Shown here: positions 1-10,560 of the stretch, in pieces
Numbering within the stretch: position 1 is the stretch's first letter
Layout of the letters: every line of letters starts with the position of its first letter
NCBI RefSeq assembly: GCF_963676685.1
Contig: NC_092346.1
Coordinates: 25,185,133 to 25,249,132 of the forward strand
DNA: 64,000 nt
Source of the DNA: Mytilus edulis
Lineage: Eukaryota > Mollusca > Bivalvia > Mytilida > Mytilidae
Direction of reading: 5' to 3'
Notes under the pieces: model-generated
The model's database searches: none
Told to the model about the DNA's origin: nothing
Seen by the model: the letters and a program-made list of their open reading frames with translations, nothing else
Translations under genes and position numbers: made by a program

Positions 1-150
1 TAGCGGCGTACTGCAGTACATGATATATATATATTCATAACGAGACCACTCAAAATACATTAACACACGACACGGTCTTCTAAATATTCAAACGTTTCCA
101 TCTGATGTGAGACCCTTAATCAACTGGACGAAAGTCTACAAACTTACTAT
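1..150. other. Window start, no gene seen
   Basis: AT-rich sequence with a TATATA run; no coding signal. Confidence 0.5.
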
Positions 151-400
151 ATAGATATAGGAAGATGTGGTATGAGTGCCAATGAGACAACTCTTCATCC
201 AAGTAACAATTTCTAAAGTAAACCATTATAGGTCAAGGTACATCCTTCTACACAGAGCTTTGGCTCACCGTTCGATAAGCAAGCTATAAAAGGGCCCCAA
301 AAATTACTATTGAAAAGCCATTCAAACGAAAACCAACGGTGTAATCTATATAAAAACGAAAAAAAATTTGGGGCCTTCTATTATGCTAAACACCAGGAAA
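150..400 (-). mobile_element. Mytilid SINE-like repeat (tail type CATTGGCACTCATACCACATC)
   Basis: Read on the - strand it contains AGTTGTCTCATTGGCACTC, ACCTATAATGGTTTAC and GGGGCCCTTTTATAGC in the order found in other copies here (for example 61470-61625). It is a dispersed mussel repeat, probably non-autonomous. Confidence 0.65.
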
Positions 401-756
401 ACTAGATTTTTTCTGTCGATGTTTGAGACAGACAACACACACAATATTCCTATTTCCCCTTTTAATATGGATAAGTGGAATTTAAAAGATACCTATTATT
501 GTTTAAAAAAAAACCCCACACAAATGAGATCAAATGAAACATTTTAACATTAGCATCCCTCACTACAACTCCCACGTATATGTACCATATATAAAGTCAC
601 CTTCTAAAACCATTCATTATAAATATCTGGTATAAGCAACGATTTTTATAGAAGCTGATACTGTGTTATTCAGTGTACTCGCAGAGAGAATTATGGATAC
701 ATGTAGTCTTACTGCTACTTAGTAAGCAGACATTCATTTATGCCGACCATTTTATA

Positions 757-905
757 TAAAATTGAGAAAGGAAATGGTGAATATGTCAAAGCGACAACCA
801 CCCGACCATAGAGCAAACAACAGCCGAAGGCAACCAATGGGTCTTCAATGTAGCGAGAATTCCCGCACCCGTAGGTGTCCTTCAGCTGGCCCCTACACAT
901 ATAGT
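757..905. repeat. Dispersed mussel repeat (ATTGAGAAAGGAAATGGTGA type)
   Basis: The block runs from AAAATTGAGAAAGGAAATGG through GACAACCACCCGACCATAG to CCTTCAGCTGGCCCC. A related inverse-orientation copy is at 53258-53350, and a short one at 7435-7460. The 61-codon reading frame on the - strand is just this repeat. Confidence 0.6.
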
Positions 906-990
906 AGCTAGAAGTAAATCAATACTAAATCAACGAAAGAATAACAAAGAATGTTATAGTTCACGGAAGCAAGCTCAACGATTGTTAATC

Positions 991-1139
991 CAGAGGCGGA
1001 TTAAGGAGGGGGCCCGGGCCCCCCTTTTTCGAAAAAAATGGTTGCTTATATAGGGAATCAATGAAGCGTGACTCGAGCGGGCCCCTTCTTAGGTCAGTCA
1101 GTGGGCCCCCACTTATGAAAATTTCTGGATCCGCCACTG
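991..1139. mobile_element. MITE with CAGTGGCGGATCC-type termini
   Basis: The left end CAGAGGCGGATTAAGG and the right end, inverted, CAGTGGCGGATCCAGAAA are related terminal repeats. The interior has GGGGGCCC runs. A second end of the same type sits at 1761-1773, so the material between may be a composite or nested copy. Any small ORF inside is repeat sequence. Confidence 0.65.
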
Positions 1140-1330
1140 TATATGGTGTGGTGTTTAACGACCTTGACTGGCCTTTCAGCCCTCGCACGGTCGGCTCGGT
1201 GCCCGAAGGCGTTTGGTGAGCTTTAAATATTCTGGAGCCATGGGTCAGGAACAAGTAGTGGAGGTCGCAATATGGAGGCCGCCATCTTGGTTTTGGTGAG
1301 TTGTTTTTGGTTTTTGACTATTTTGTTGTT
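1140..1330. repeat. Segment shared with 55880-56065 (inverse), containing ATG plus splice-donor-like sequence
   Basis: It contains the blocks GCCCTCGCACGGTCGGCTCG, GTCAGGAACAAGTAGT and ATGGAGGCCGCCATCTTGG, the last followed by TTTTGGTGAGT, a good donor. The same order appears on the opposite strand at 55880-56065. It is a dispersed repeat that may derive from the first exon of some gene. Confidence 0.6.
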
Positions 1331-1334
1331 TATT

Positions 1335-1775
1335 CTTCACTAACGGCTGCTTTCAGGGCCAGTTTGGTCAGCTTGGCAGCCCGCTAGCCTCGATGATGGA
1401 GTACTGGTAGATGATCTCGGACGTAGTTCGAAAGATGACAGGAAGCATTATCAGGACCAAAGCCGTGAGGCAGTGAATTGAAGGTCGTATCACCCAACAG
1501 CCTAGGATACAGCCCTCGGACGTTAATCGGCATAACACTCCCCATAATACAATGGTTTTGGAGTGCATGTTAACGCGGGTACGCCAACTACTACGTCTAT
1601 CTGTACGGCATGGATCGGTTTCTGTCATCTTAAGTAGTAAGTCGTTGATATCTAACTGTAAACCCTCATCGAAGATAGCGGGTAAAGGAGAGCTGGCCCA
1701 GCACGTCCGTTCAGCTGTAATGACTGAGACGTGACTGTGGTGAATGGATTGAATGAATGAATGATCCGCCACTGT
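1335..1775. other. GC-richer unassigned stretch with a 134-codon ORF on the - strand
   Basis: Its composition differs from the flanks, and an open frame runs 1772-1368 on the - strand with no domain I recognise. It begins within a CAGTGGCGGATC terminal motif, so it is more likely part of a mobile element than a host gene. Confidence 0.3.
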
Positions 1776-1816
1776 AATCTGTCTTTTTATTAATATACCC
1801 GAACCTTGTCACGAAT

Positions 1817-2007
1817 GAGGCCCCTCACGGGGGGGTCCTAGTAATCACATAATCACCATTTTTTTTTTTGCCAATATAATCACATAATCATTAAATATTT
1901 GCTTATCTTTAGTAATCAAATAATCATGAAATATTTGGCTTAATAATCAAATAATCATTAAAAAAACGGCCAAGTAATCACATAAGCAAAAAACCCCATG
2001 AGGGCCC
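1817..2007. mobile_element. 191-bp MITE with 8-bp target duplication TCACGAAT
   Basis: TCACGAAT occurs at 1809-1816 and 2008-2015. The termini GAGGCCCCTCACGGGG and, inverted, GGGCCCTCATGGGG are related. The interior is made of AATCACATAATCA-like repeats. An 8-bp duplication fits hAT-type mobilisation. Confidence 0.75.
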
Positions 2008-2015
2008 TCACGAAT

Positions 2016-3199
2016 ATGACGACTGTGTATCATCAGTAAAAGTGTTTTCCATTCGTTCAGTTGGTTGAAAAAGTCGAGCGTTTGTATAATTTTGACGGAT
2101 TTTATGGACTTTCGTTATATAATTATATCTATATATTATATATTATATAATATTATTTTACTACAAGACTTTATTTTTCAGAGGCTTTTAAATACACTTG
2201 GCGCTTGCAGAGACATATAATATATGTCTCAGCTGGCGCTTGTAGAATCTCCACCTCAAGGATTTTTTTTTATCATTTTTCTGTAGATTTAAGAGAAGAG
2301 GGACATTTTTTTTTTTTTTTTTTTTTTTATTGTAATTTTTATTGTCTGTGTGACCTGGGAACAGTATATAACATTATCTATTATATATGTTCCTGGTGTG
2401 ACTCAATGCAATATAGATCGTAAACCATTCATTTGGCGGGAAATAACTTTTTGGGTCTTTTTCGGAAAGTCTCGAGGTTGTAGGTAGAAAAGTGAAAGTA
2501 GAAAATCCAGTCAGTGAAAAAAACGTTACTGTAAAAAGATTCATGTCTCATATATGTCCAGTGCATATGTATATATTATGCAGGCTTAATTGCAGGTATT
2601 TGTCGCAGCCTATAAAATCTATGTAAATAAGCAACTGTGGTGGACTGGTCAAATCATTTGCGTTTGTTTCCTTGTTTTGATTATAGATATTTACCAGTTT
2701 ACTTATATCCCCCTGTAGATGTTGATCAGAGACTTATTTGTTTCTGTTTTGATCACAGGCACTTGTTTTATCAATGTATAAACAGTCTTCTAACAAAAAA
2801 ATAAAAAAATAAAGCCTTTAACAGTTATAAATATAACGAAGAAGAATCCCAGTATTGATCAATATTAGAATTACATGGTCCTGAACATATTTCTTTAGTA
2901 ATTTTGAAAGGAGCTAGCTTGCTGGCGTTTTAATATTCTATAAGTGTAACACAATTACTGATTTAGCTATAATTTCTTTTTAAATGTCTCTCATTGCAAC
3001 TATTGAACTTCGCAGAGATTGTTCTTTCAGCACCATTCAATAGTTTAAATTAAAAGTGTTCCCCTCAGTTTAAGTTTGTAACCCAGATTTGTTACAGTCC
3101 AAACTTATTCAGATTCCCAACAACAAAATTTCCAGAAAAACATGTAATCTGGGACTAAACAGCTGTGCACTACTGTTAAAATTGCCTTTATTTACAGAG
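2016..3199. other. Intergenic, no gene seen
   Basis: AT-rich with a long T-run at 2307-2328. It includes an E2F-like 12-mer at 2431-2442, listed separately. No coding exon is recognised. Confidence 0.5.
2431..2442 (+). promoter_or_regulatory. E2F-like site ATTTGGCGGGAA
   Basis: The 12-mer is identical, inverted, to the one upstream of MCM5 at 24260-24271. It could mark a promoter for the missing 5' exon of ACTMAP about 2.9 kb downstream, or be coincidence. Confidence 0.3.
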
Positions 3200-3425
3200 C
3201 AGTGGCGGATCCAGAACTTTTCATAAGGGGGCCGGCTGCCTGACCTAAAGGGGGGCTGTTCCAGTTATACTTCAGTGATTTCCTATATAATCAACCAAAT
3301 TTAGTGCTAAAGGTATTACAATTACATGTATAAACCGCTAATTTTATAATGACATTTACATAAAAATAAAACAAAATATTAAACACAACAAATGACCCCA
3401 AGTGCCCCCTTTCCTCAGTTCCATA
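3200..3425. mobile_element. MITE copy with CAGTGGCGGATCC end
   Basis: It starts CAGTGGCGGATCCAGAACTT, followed by GGGGGCC blocks like the 991-1139 copy, and ends near GTGCCCCCTTTCCTCAG. The right terminus is degraded. No gene is seen from here to 4210. Confidence 0.55.
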
Positions 3426-4211
3426 GATGTTTAATAAAGGAGCCTCATGATTTTACTTGCTGACTTATAGTAGTTGGTTTTTGAATGTAATTTTAGTAAT
3501 CTTCAACAAATCTATCATAAAAAAAACAAAATTTCAATAACACAAATTTTTTATTTGTATTGTCAATTTCCCCAATTTACTGCTATTTGTTGAACAACAT
3601 GGGGTACAACGGGTACAATGAAGAACCAAAAACTGCAGTTAAAAAATTTCTGACTCTGAAACCACCATTTGGTCAGCATTTGTCGCTGAAGAGATGTTAT
3701 GTGTAAACCCCTTTTTTTGGTTCTGTCAGACACCTCTGTCCTGTTTTCTGATACCGGTACTGAAAAACGTTTAAAATATTTTGAATGACTGAAACATTTT
3801 TGTCACACATTTCTGAAAGTACTACTGAATGGAATAACTTTTATATCTGATCCACAGATGGATATTGATGACTTGTAATATGAGAGTGCTTTTGAATCTC
3901 CCTTAACTTTATTTGGTTGGGCTACTTTTCATTATACATTTGTTATCAATTTTCCAGAATTCAAAATTATTCCAGATTCTCTTGTATACCTTGAATTATA
4001 AGAAAGGTGTATGCTAAGCATTGTATGTAACTTCTTGTTGGACCCTTGATCTGGGATCCAATCCAAAAGACCAATGTAAGGTTGCCTATAATTGCTTACA
4101 CTATTGGCAATCATACCACATCTCCTTATTATACGACTGCAAAAAAATTTTTGCGTCATATAATGGCACTTTTCGTCGTCATCATCTGTGTCTTCCGAAG
4201 ACGCATTTAGT

Positions 4212-4855
4212 TTCCGGACAATAACTTGAGATTTAGTAAATGGATCTCTATAAATTTTTACCAGAAAGTTTAATACCGTTAACGGAAGGTTGGGATTGAT
4301 TGTGGGGGTTATGGTCCCAATAGTTTAGGAATTAGGGGCCAAAAAGGGGGCCCAAAATAATCATGTTTGTAGTTTTCAAACAATAACTTGTGTTTAAGTG
4401 TATGAATCTCTCTGAAATTATACCACACGTTTCCATACCATGAAGGGATGGCAAGTTATGACTTTGGGGGGTTATGGCTCGAAATGTTTTGGAATTAGGG
4501 TTTAAAAAAGGCAAAATTAGGGGCAAAAAAAAGGGGAAAAACTAGGTTTTCCATACAATTACTTTAGATTTGGTGAATGGATCTCTATAAATTTTTACCA
4601 GTAAGTTCAATACCACTAAAGGAAAGTTGAGGTTGATTTTGGGGGTTATGGTCCCAATAGTTTAGGAATTAGGGGCAAAAAAAGGGGGCCCAAAATAAGC
4701 ATTTTTGTAGTTTTCTGTTTAAGTGTATGAATCTCTCTGAAATCATACCACACGATTCCATACCATTTAGGGATGGTTAGTTATGACTTTGGGAGATTCT
4801 TAAAATGTTTTGGAATTAGGGGCAAAAAAAGGGGGGAAGACTAGGTTTTTCTGGT
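4212..4855. repeat. Two tandem copies of a 337-bp unit
   Basis: TGGATCTCTATAAATTTTTA recurs at 4241 and 4578, and GGTCCCAATAGTTTAGGAAT and TTTAAGTGTATGAATCTCTC follow in both copies. Each unit itself looks like two diverged halves. It lies upstream of ACTMAP. Confidence 0.8.
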
Positions 4856-4892
4856 CAATGGACAATTAAGACAATTTAATAGCAGTGTAAGG

Positions 4893-4955
4893 GAGGTAAA
4901 TCAAAAACAGTTAACATACAATGTTTGGTATGTTCAGATTTACCTCTCTTACACT
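4893..4955. repeat. Imperfect hairpin repeat upstream of ACTMAP
   Basis: AGTGTAAGGGAGGTAAATC and GATTTACCTCTCTTACACT form a 19-bp stem with one mismatch around a 25-nt loop. Confidence 0.6.
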
Positions 4956-5360
4956 ACTTGTAAATTATGTATAAAGAAATGTCAGGTTTTGGACTTATTG
5001 CAAAAAATGGGGTGGTAGTAGTTTTCAATTTATTTTTCCAAATTTCTCAAATTCCAAATTTTTTAAAAGTTTGAAGAAGAAATCTTTAATTGCACAGTGA
5101 ATATTGCATAATAGATTTGTATTAGTTTTGTGTAAGAAACTCATATGATGTCAAGAATTTGATCACAATCCAAATTCAGAGCTGTATCAAGCTTGAATGT
5201 TGTGTCCTTACTTGCCCCAACTTGTTCAGGGTTCAACCTCTGCAGTTGTATAAAGCTGTGCCTTGCGGAGCACCTGTTTTTTTTAAAATGACAATCATTT
5301 GAATATCAGTAATCCTTTTTCTCTCTTTTTTCAGACTTCATCAATAAAGAAAGTTTGTCC

Positions 5361-5378
5361 ATGATGGAAAGATCATGA
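5361..5378 (+). promoter_or_regulatory. Short upstream ORF in the ACTMAP 5'UTR
   Basis: Inside the 5'UTR part of the first coding exon, ATG 5361 opens a five-codon ORF ending TGA at 5376-5378. It overlaps another out-of-frame ATG at 5375 that reads through the ACTMAP start in a different frame. Both lie downstream of the inferred acceptor, so they should be in the mRNA. They could lower initiation at ATG 5410; that is inference only. Confidence 0.4.
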
Positions 5379-5409
5379 GTGAGGAAGTCCAGGAGTTGTT
5401 AATATTGAG

Positions 5410-8400
5410 ATGTCATGGAATTCACCTGTACCACCTCCCCCACCCCCTGTACTTCCATCGTCATCTTCGACTCCACCAAAATTAACAAGACAATCAACAT
5501 ATGTCACACAGATTTGTGATCAAGAAGATGTTAGAAAATCATTTCATGAAAGACTGGAAAAAAATGTGTACATTGTTTATTATCGGGTCATGAGTACTGT
5601 TTCTTGATCTTCATTTATGCCTTAACAGTATATAGTTCAATATTTATTTACTATTTGGACAGAATCTTATTTAATTATGACTCAGAGATTGCATCTGGAT
5701 CTAAACTGGTTTCTTTTAAATTATTTTCTTTATTTAACTGATAATGGACTTATTACAATTGTGTACATGGACTTATTTCCTGTGTTTATTAATATAATTT
5801 AAGAAAAAAACCATCTCTTTGCTTTTTGTAGGTTAAAAAGAAATGGAAAGAAAATTGTTGTCTCCATGAACAAAGAAGTGACCCCAGTCCTACAAGATGG
5901 TCCAAGGTTAGTCATAAATGGAGAAACAATAATCAAGTTACTTTAAAGTTATTTCAATCCCAACTGATCTTGTTTGAAATACATGTTCTACTAATTTTGC
6001 AAATAAATGATTGAAGACTGGCAATTTATTAATACAGCAAGCAAGAACATTTTAAAACTTTCATGAAAAAAGGATAGTATTCATAAATTCTTACATATAT
6101 ATTAGGCTTTTGTAATAATTTTCATTAATAATTGTAATTCAAATAATTTTTTAAATTTTAAATTTTTATTTTTATTTTTTTAAATTTTTCTAGTGAACCA
6201 AGAAAAATTGTGGTACCCCATACATAAGAAGTGATTGAATCGAGCATTTTTTTTTTGAATCGTAATCCTCTATTCCATAGTTTAAGAAATCTTTTATGAT
6301 TTTTTTTGTTTAATATTATTACAAATTGATTGTATTGATCATTGCACAATGATGATATTAAGATATTTTCTATAAAAGGATGATGGTTTTCTTAATTTGT
6401 GTGACCTACGTCTTATGCATGAGTGAAATCTGATTAAAATATTCATTTATTTCTGTGTTTTATTAATTATATGTCTTACATTTCTATAATTTCAGTTGTG
6501 GTTTAGTAGCTGTGGTGATGGCAGCACAATTATTTGATACAAATTTGACATTTGATTGTATATTTAATGCAGCTAAGCAAAAGGGATTCACACGACAGGG
6601 AGAGATGTTCTCAGGTAAAATTATAGAATAAAAAACACAATCCTTGCATGACGCTGTGTATTGCATGTGATTATAATTTAAGGAGGTAGACCTAGGTTAA
6701 GGGAAACAACTCTTAAAATCATCAGTACGTTTGTGTCAGCCATTTTCATAAATATGTTCTAAGCTTCTTGGATACATAGATTATTTCCAATCTGTTTCAG
6801 GTAAATGCTTAAAATTCATTGAAGAAACTTGACTTTTGCAAACGCATAACTGATTTAAAGAGTTATCTACCTGAACCAAAGTCTACCCCCTTAAGTTGTT
6901 ATATATTTAAGTATTCAATAAGGTCAGAAAACATCGTTTGAATAGATTGATACTACCTGTAAACAGTTTTGTTAATGTAAGATTTTACTTACTGTGGAAT
7001 CATTTTATTTTCATTGGTAGTAATTTCTGTGGTTTGAAGAAAACTCATATTTATGGATATTTAATTTAGTATTTTTAGCAGTCTGCATACATTCCTTTAG
7101 AAAATTTAAAATTTGTTAAACATTTAGATTCCTTGTTCTACAGTTTCCATGAAATCAACGATACCTGGTATCAGTAGTCTTAATGATAACAGTATACATT
7201 CGATTGACTGACAAAATAAAAGATGACCATTAAATGAAAAGATCAAAGTACAATTAATCATGCAATAAATCATGATTGTCTTTTTAGCTAGTAACATGAA
7301 ACAGTTGGTGGAGGACATGATTTCTGACACTAGAGTTACTTCCCTTGATATGGATACTGGTCCAGAGTTACTGATCAATCATTTGGTAAAAGGAGACGTA
7401 TGTCTTATACCGTATCCTTCAAGTTGTAAACATAAAATTGAGAATGGAAATGGGGAATGCATATTTTAAAAAATATTGTCATACAAATTGCTCTTTGCTT
7501 CATAGAAATATAGGAATAGAAGCACTTCATACTAAAAATATGTGCACTATCAAGGCTTTTCCAATCTTTAAAATTATTAAAAGAAACATTCAATACTTAT
7601 AATTACATTTTTATACTACAACCATGAAATTAAGATATCAAGTTTTTGTATAGTTTTTTATTGCATTTTTTTTAGCATTTTCATGAACACCACATGTAAA
7701 CATAGCCGTCATATTTCTCAACAACAGAAATATGGTATTGGAGTGCTTTGCACTTGTCTTCATCCAATCAAAATTACAGATTCTAATGAAACATACATGT
7801 AAGGTGATTATATAAATATAAAGAGCTGCAATTGCAAAACCCAACACAGATATGTTGTTATAAAATTGGTCTATAAAAAATATTGTTGTCCTTAATCTTA
7901 TTCAGATATGATTCAGACTTCAATTTTGAACCCTGTAATAAAAAGGGACATAAAGCACACTGGGCTTTACTCACTGGTATGTAAATAGCATGTATCTGAT
8001 AGCATAAAACCATCTTAACTTTAAAACTACGGATTTTTTTTAATATTAAATGGAAAGTGTTCTCTCTCTTACTTAGTGGTGAAGTGTAACAAATCTTCTA
8101 TACTGTGGTTCAATTCAAAACTAGATGAACTGAAGGGCCAAGTGAACTTTTCTCATCACTTGGCGTCCGTCGTCTGTTGTCCGTCGTCGTCGTTAACTTT
8201 TTACATTTTGAACTTCTTCTAGAGAACCACTGAATTGAATGAAACCAAATATGGCATGAATGTTCCTTATGAGGTGCTGACCAAGTGTTGTTACTTTGTA
8301 GCCGATCCATCATCCAAGATGGCCGCCAGCGGGGGACTTAGTTTAACATAGGACCCTATGGGAAATGCATACAAATGACTTCTTCTAGAGAACCACTGAA

Positions 8401-9569
8401 TGGAATGAAACCAAACATGACATGAATGTTCCTTATGAGGTGCTGACCAAGTGTTGTTACTTTGTAGCCGATCCATCATCCAAGATGGCCGCCAGCGGGG
8501 GACGTAGTTTAACATAGGACCCTATGGGAAATGCATACAAATGACTTCTTCTAGAGAACCACTGAATGGAATGAAACCAAACATGGCATGAATGTTCCTT
8601 ATGAGATGCTGACCAAGTGTTGTTACTTTGAAGCCGATCCATCATCCAAGATGGCCGCCAGCTGGGGACTTAGTTTAACATAGGACCCTATGGGAAATTC
8701 ATACAAATGACTTCTTTTAGAGAACCACTGAATGGAATGAAACCAAACATAGCATGAATGTTCCTTATGAGATGCTGACCAAGTGTTGTTACTTTGTCTC
8801 CGATCAATAATCCAAGATGGCTGCCACCGGGGGCTTAGTTTAACATAGGACCCTATGGGAAAGGCATACAAAAGTCTTCTTTTAGAGAACCAAGGAATTG
8901 AATGAAATCAAGCATAGCATGAAAAGTGTTTTCCTTATGAGGTGCTGGCCAAGTGTTGTTACTTTGTAGTCAAATTTTACCTGTTTTTATATGATTTCAC
9001 AACCCTTGTAGAGTCAGGTGAGCGATACAGGCTCTTGAGAGCCTCTAGTTTAATTAAAAATATTTTTATAATAAGGTTTGGTTCATATAAGGTTGGTTTT
9101 CATCATCTCCCTCTATTACTTCATTTCATTAGATTTAGCAAAAGTATCTTTCAAATTCATTGTAGACAAACATCATCACAAAGACTTTATAGCAGAATTA
9201 TCTCCCATTATTACCGCTTATTTATTGTATGTTACAGGTTTTGGTTTAGTCCTTGATAGTAGTGTAAGTGACAAGAAAGGTCTAACAATGGATGATGGCT
9301 GTGTTTTTAATGTTGCATCAGATACTATTCTATCTAATAATCTTCTGGATGATGCTGAAGACATTTTGGTATATGGACTACAAGGGAAAAGTCAATACCC
9401 TGGAGTATGGTCTTTATCAAGTATTATAGCCAGTAATAGGAACCTTGTAGAAGTAGATCCAAACAAACAGGATGACGATATAGGATATATTTTACCTGAA
9501 GAGGGTATAGATAAGGCATTATGTAGTAAAGCTCTAGTTCTATCCAGAGGGAATTTGAACCCACAATAA
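5410..9569 (+). CDS. ACTMAP: Actin maturation protease (ACTMAP / C19orf54 family), six coding exons
   Basis: Coding exons 5410-5567, 5832-5906, 6496-6614, 7288-7411, 7906-7976 and 9238-9569 join in phase with GT-AG introns to 879 nt (292 aa plus stop). The family is a cytosolic cysteine protease that removes the acetylated N-terminal residue of actin. Seen: a proline-rich N-terminus (PPPPPP near residue 10), the nucleophile motif GPSCGLVA with Cys79, GFTRQGEMFS, and GHKAHWA with a conserved His at about 177, all matching the vertebrate protein in order. Human ACTMAP is somewhat longer (about 350 aa), mostly in the proline-rich head. The acceptor at 5334 precedes a 5'UTR stretch, so at least one upstream non-coding exon is expected; I could not place it. 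ATG 5410 was chosen because it is the first ATG in frame with the conserved exons. Introns 3 and 5 carry mobile elements. The assignment is firm; exact splice sites are inferred. Confidence 0.9.
6678..6894. mobile_element. 217-bp TIR element in ACTMAP intron 3
   Basis: The left end TTAAGGAGGTAGACCTAGG and the inverted right end TTAAGGGGGTAGACTTTGG are terminal repeats extending about 37 bp with mismatches. It carries no coding sequence, so it is a MITE. Confidence 0.7.
8112..9048. mobile_element. Tandem-core Helitron-like element (166-bp units) in ACTMAP intron 5
   Basis: The left flank has a perfect 8-bp stem (CCAAGTGA 8138-8145, TCACTTGG 8156-8163) followed by a GTCGTC microsatellite. The core has units beginning at 8212, 8378, 8544, 8710 and 8876, exactly 166 bp apart, with the last partial. 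The right end has a 7-bp hairpin (AGGCTCT/AGAGCCT, 9029-9044) then CTAG and T. This architecture matches bivalve non-autonomous 'pearl'-type Helitron relatives. Reading frames in the array are repeat artefacts. Confidence 0.75.
8212..8980. repeat. 166-bp tandem array, four full copies and a partial fifth
   Basis: Each unit contains ACTTCTTCTAGAGAACCACT, GTGCTGACCAAGTGTTGTT and ATCCAAGATGGCCGCCA. The three left units are nearly identical and the right ones diverge. Confidence 0.9.
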
Positions 9570-9842
9570 TCGACATATGCTTTAAATAATTCATTAGAAG
9601 TTCCAAGGTATTGAATTGTGACACTGCCAGATGCAGAAGAAAGTGTTCAGTAGTTTATTATTTTTGATAAATTTTGAAACATGGCAATCAATTTATTTAT
9701 AATGGGTCAAGTGCCCAATTATTGAAAACTTCTATTTTATGTGTTATAACCAATTGTTTTATGCAAATTGCCTGCCATTGATAGCTAATGTTATTAACAT
9801 ATTTTAATTGTGGATTGAATTGTTATGGAATGTTACAACTTT

Positions 9843-9848
9843 AATAAA
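9843..9848 (+). terminator. Poly(A) signal of ACTMAP
   Basis: An AATAAA hexamer lies about 275 nt after the ACTMAP stop codon and is the first canonical polyadenylation signal downstream on the + strand. It gives a 3'UTR of about 300 nt. Confidence 0.55.
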
Positions 9849-10265
9849 GTTTTCTTGTTACATAAACTTTTCTTTAAAAAGGCCATACTATAGAAATTCA
9901 GTTTTGAAATACATGTTCATTTATTGTTTTCTTTATGGTATAAGACAATCTAGTGGTCCTCAACAGAGTATTTAGGGTACAGGCATGCAGCTGCCATTAA
10001 GGCCCTCCCCCTTTTTCCAAGTTCAGGATCACAAAATAGCAGATTGGTAATAGACTCTTAAATAACCCTAAGACATCATCAAATTGATAAACCATATGTC
10101 ATGTAAATTTTTTATCCGAAACTTGACAGTGATATTTTGAAATTGAAACATTTTTCATGACAAAGGATAGACAAGACAATTGCCAGTATGAATAAACAGA
10201 CATAAAAAATTAAAAGGAAAAAAAAACACCCTTATAACTAAACCAAGAGCAACACATTCTATTAC

Positions 10266-10560
10266 ACTAGGGATGATATTAGGTGCCATAAGAGTAAGCA
10301 GCTCCTGCTCCAGATGTGCCACTTGTCTTGTTGCTCATGTAAGTACAAATCTGGTGGTAAGTCTTATTTGTTTGGTCACAGGATTGTAGTTAAATAAATT
10401 GGAACAAAGCTGTTGTCATCTGTGAAACTGTTATTCCATAATGATCAACAAACCTCTGAAGGTGTCCATAAAATTTTCTAAAGGATGATTTCAACTTCAC
10501 CATTTGAAACTCTTTGGTCAATAGCTTCCCTCGTTATCAAGGAAATCATGTTAGGGAATA
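10266..10560 (-). pseudogene. Penelope-like retroelement 3' fragment
   Basis: On the - strand the remnants of the reverse-transcriptase C-terminus (a KLKSS..KFYG segment) are followed by the CATGAGCAAC and AGCAGGAGCTGCTTACTC region seen in the better copy at 62545-63000. It is degenerate. Confidence 0.6.

Noticed and set aside
1368..1772. 134-codon - strand ORF as a host gene
   Set aside because: It starts in a transposon-type terminal motif, matches no domain I know and lacks supporting exons.
8110..8871. Four overlapping - strand reading frames with repeated peptide
   Set aside because: They are translations of the 166-bp tandem unit, with no start context or family match.
9078..9237. Upstream part of the open frame that runs into the last ACTMAP exon
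   Set aside because: A GTTACAG acceptor at 9231-9237 and the family alignment put the exon start at 9238.
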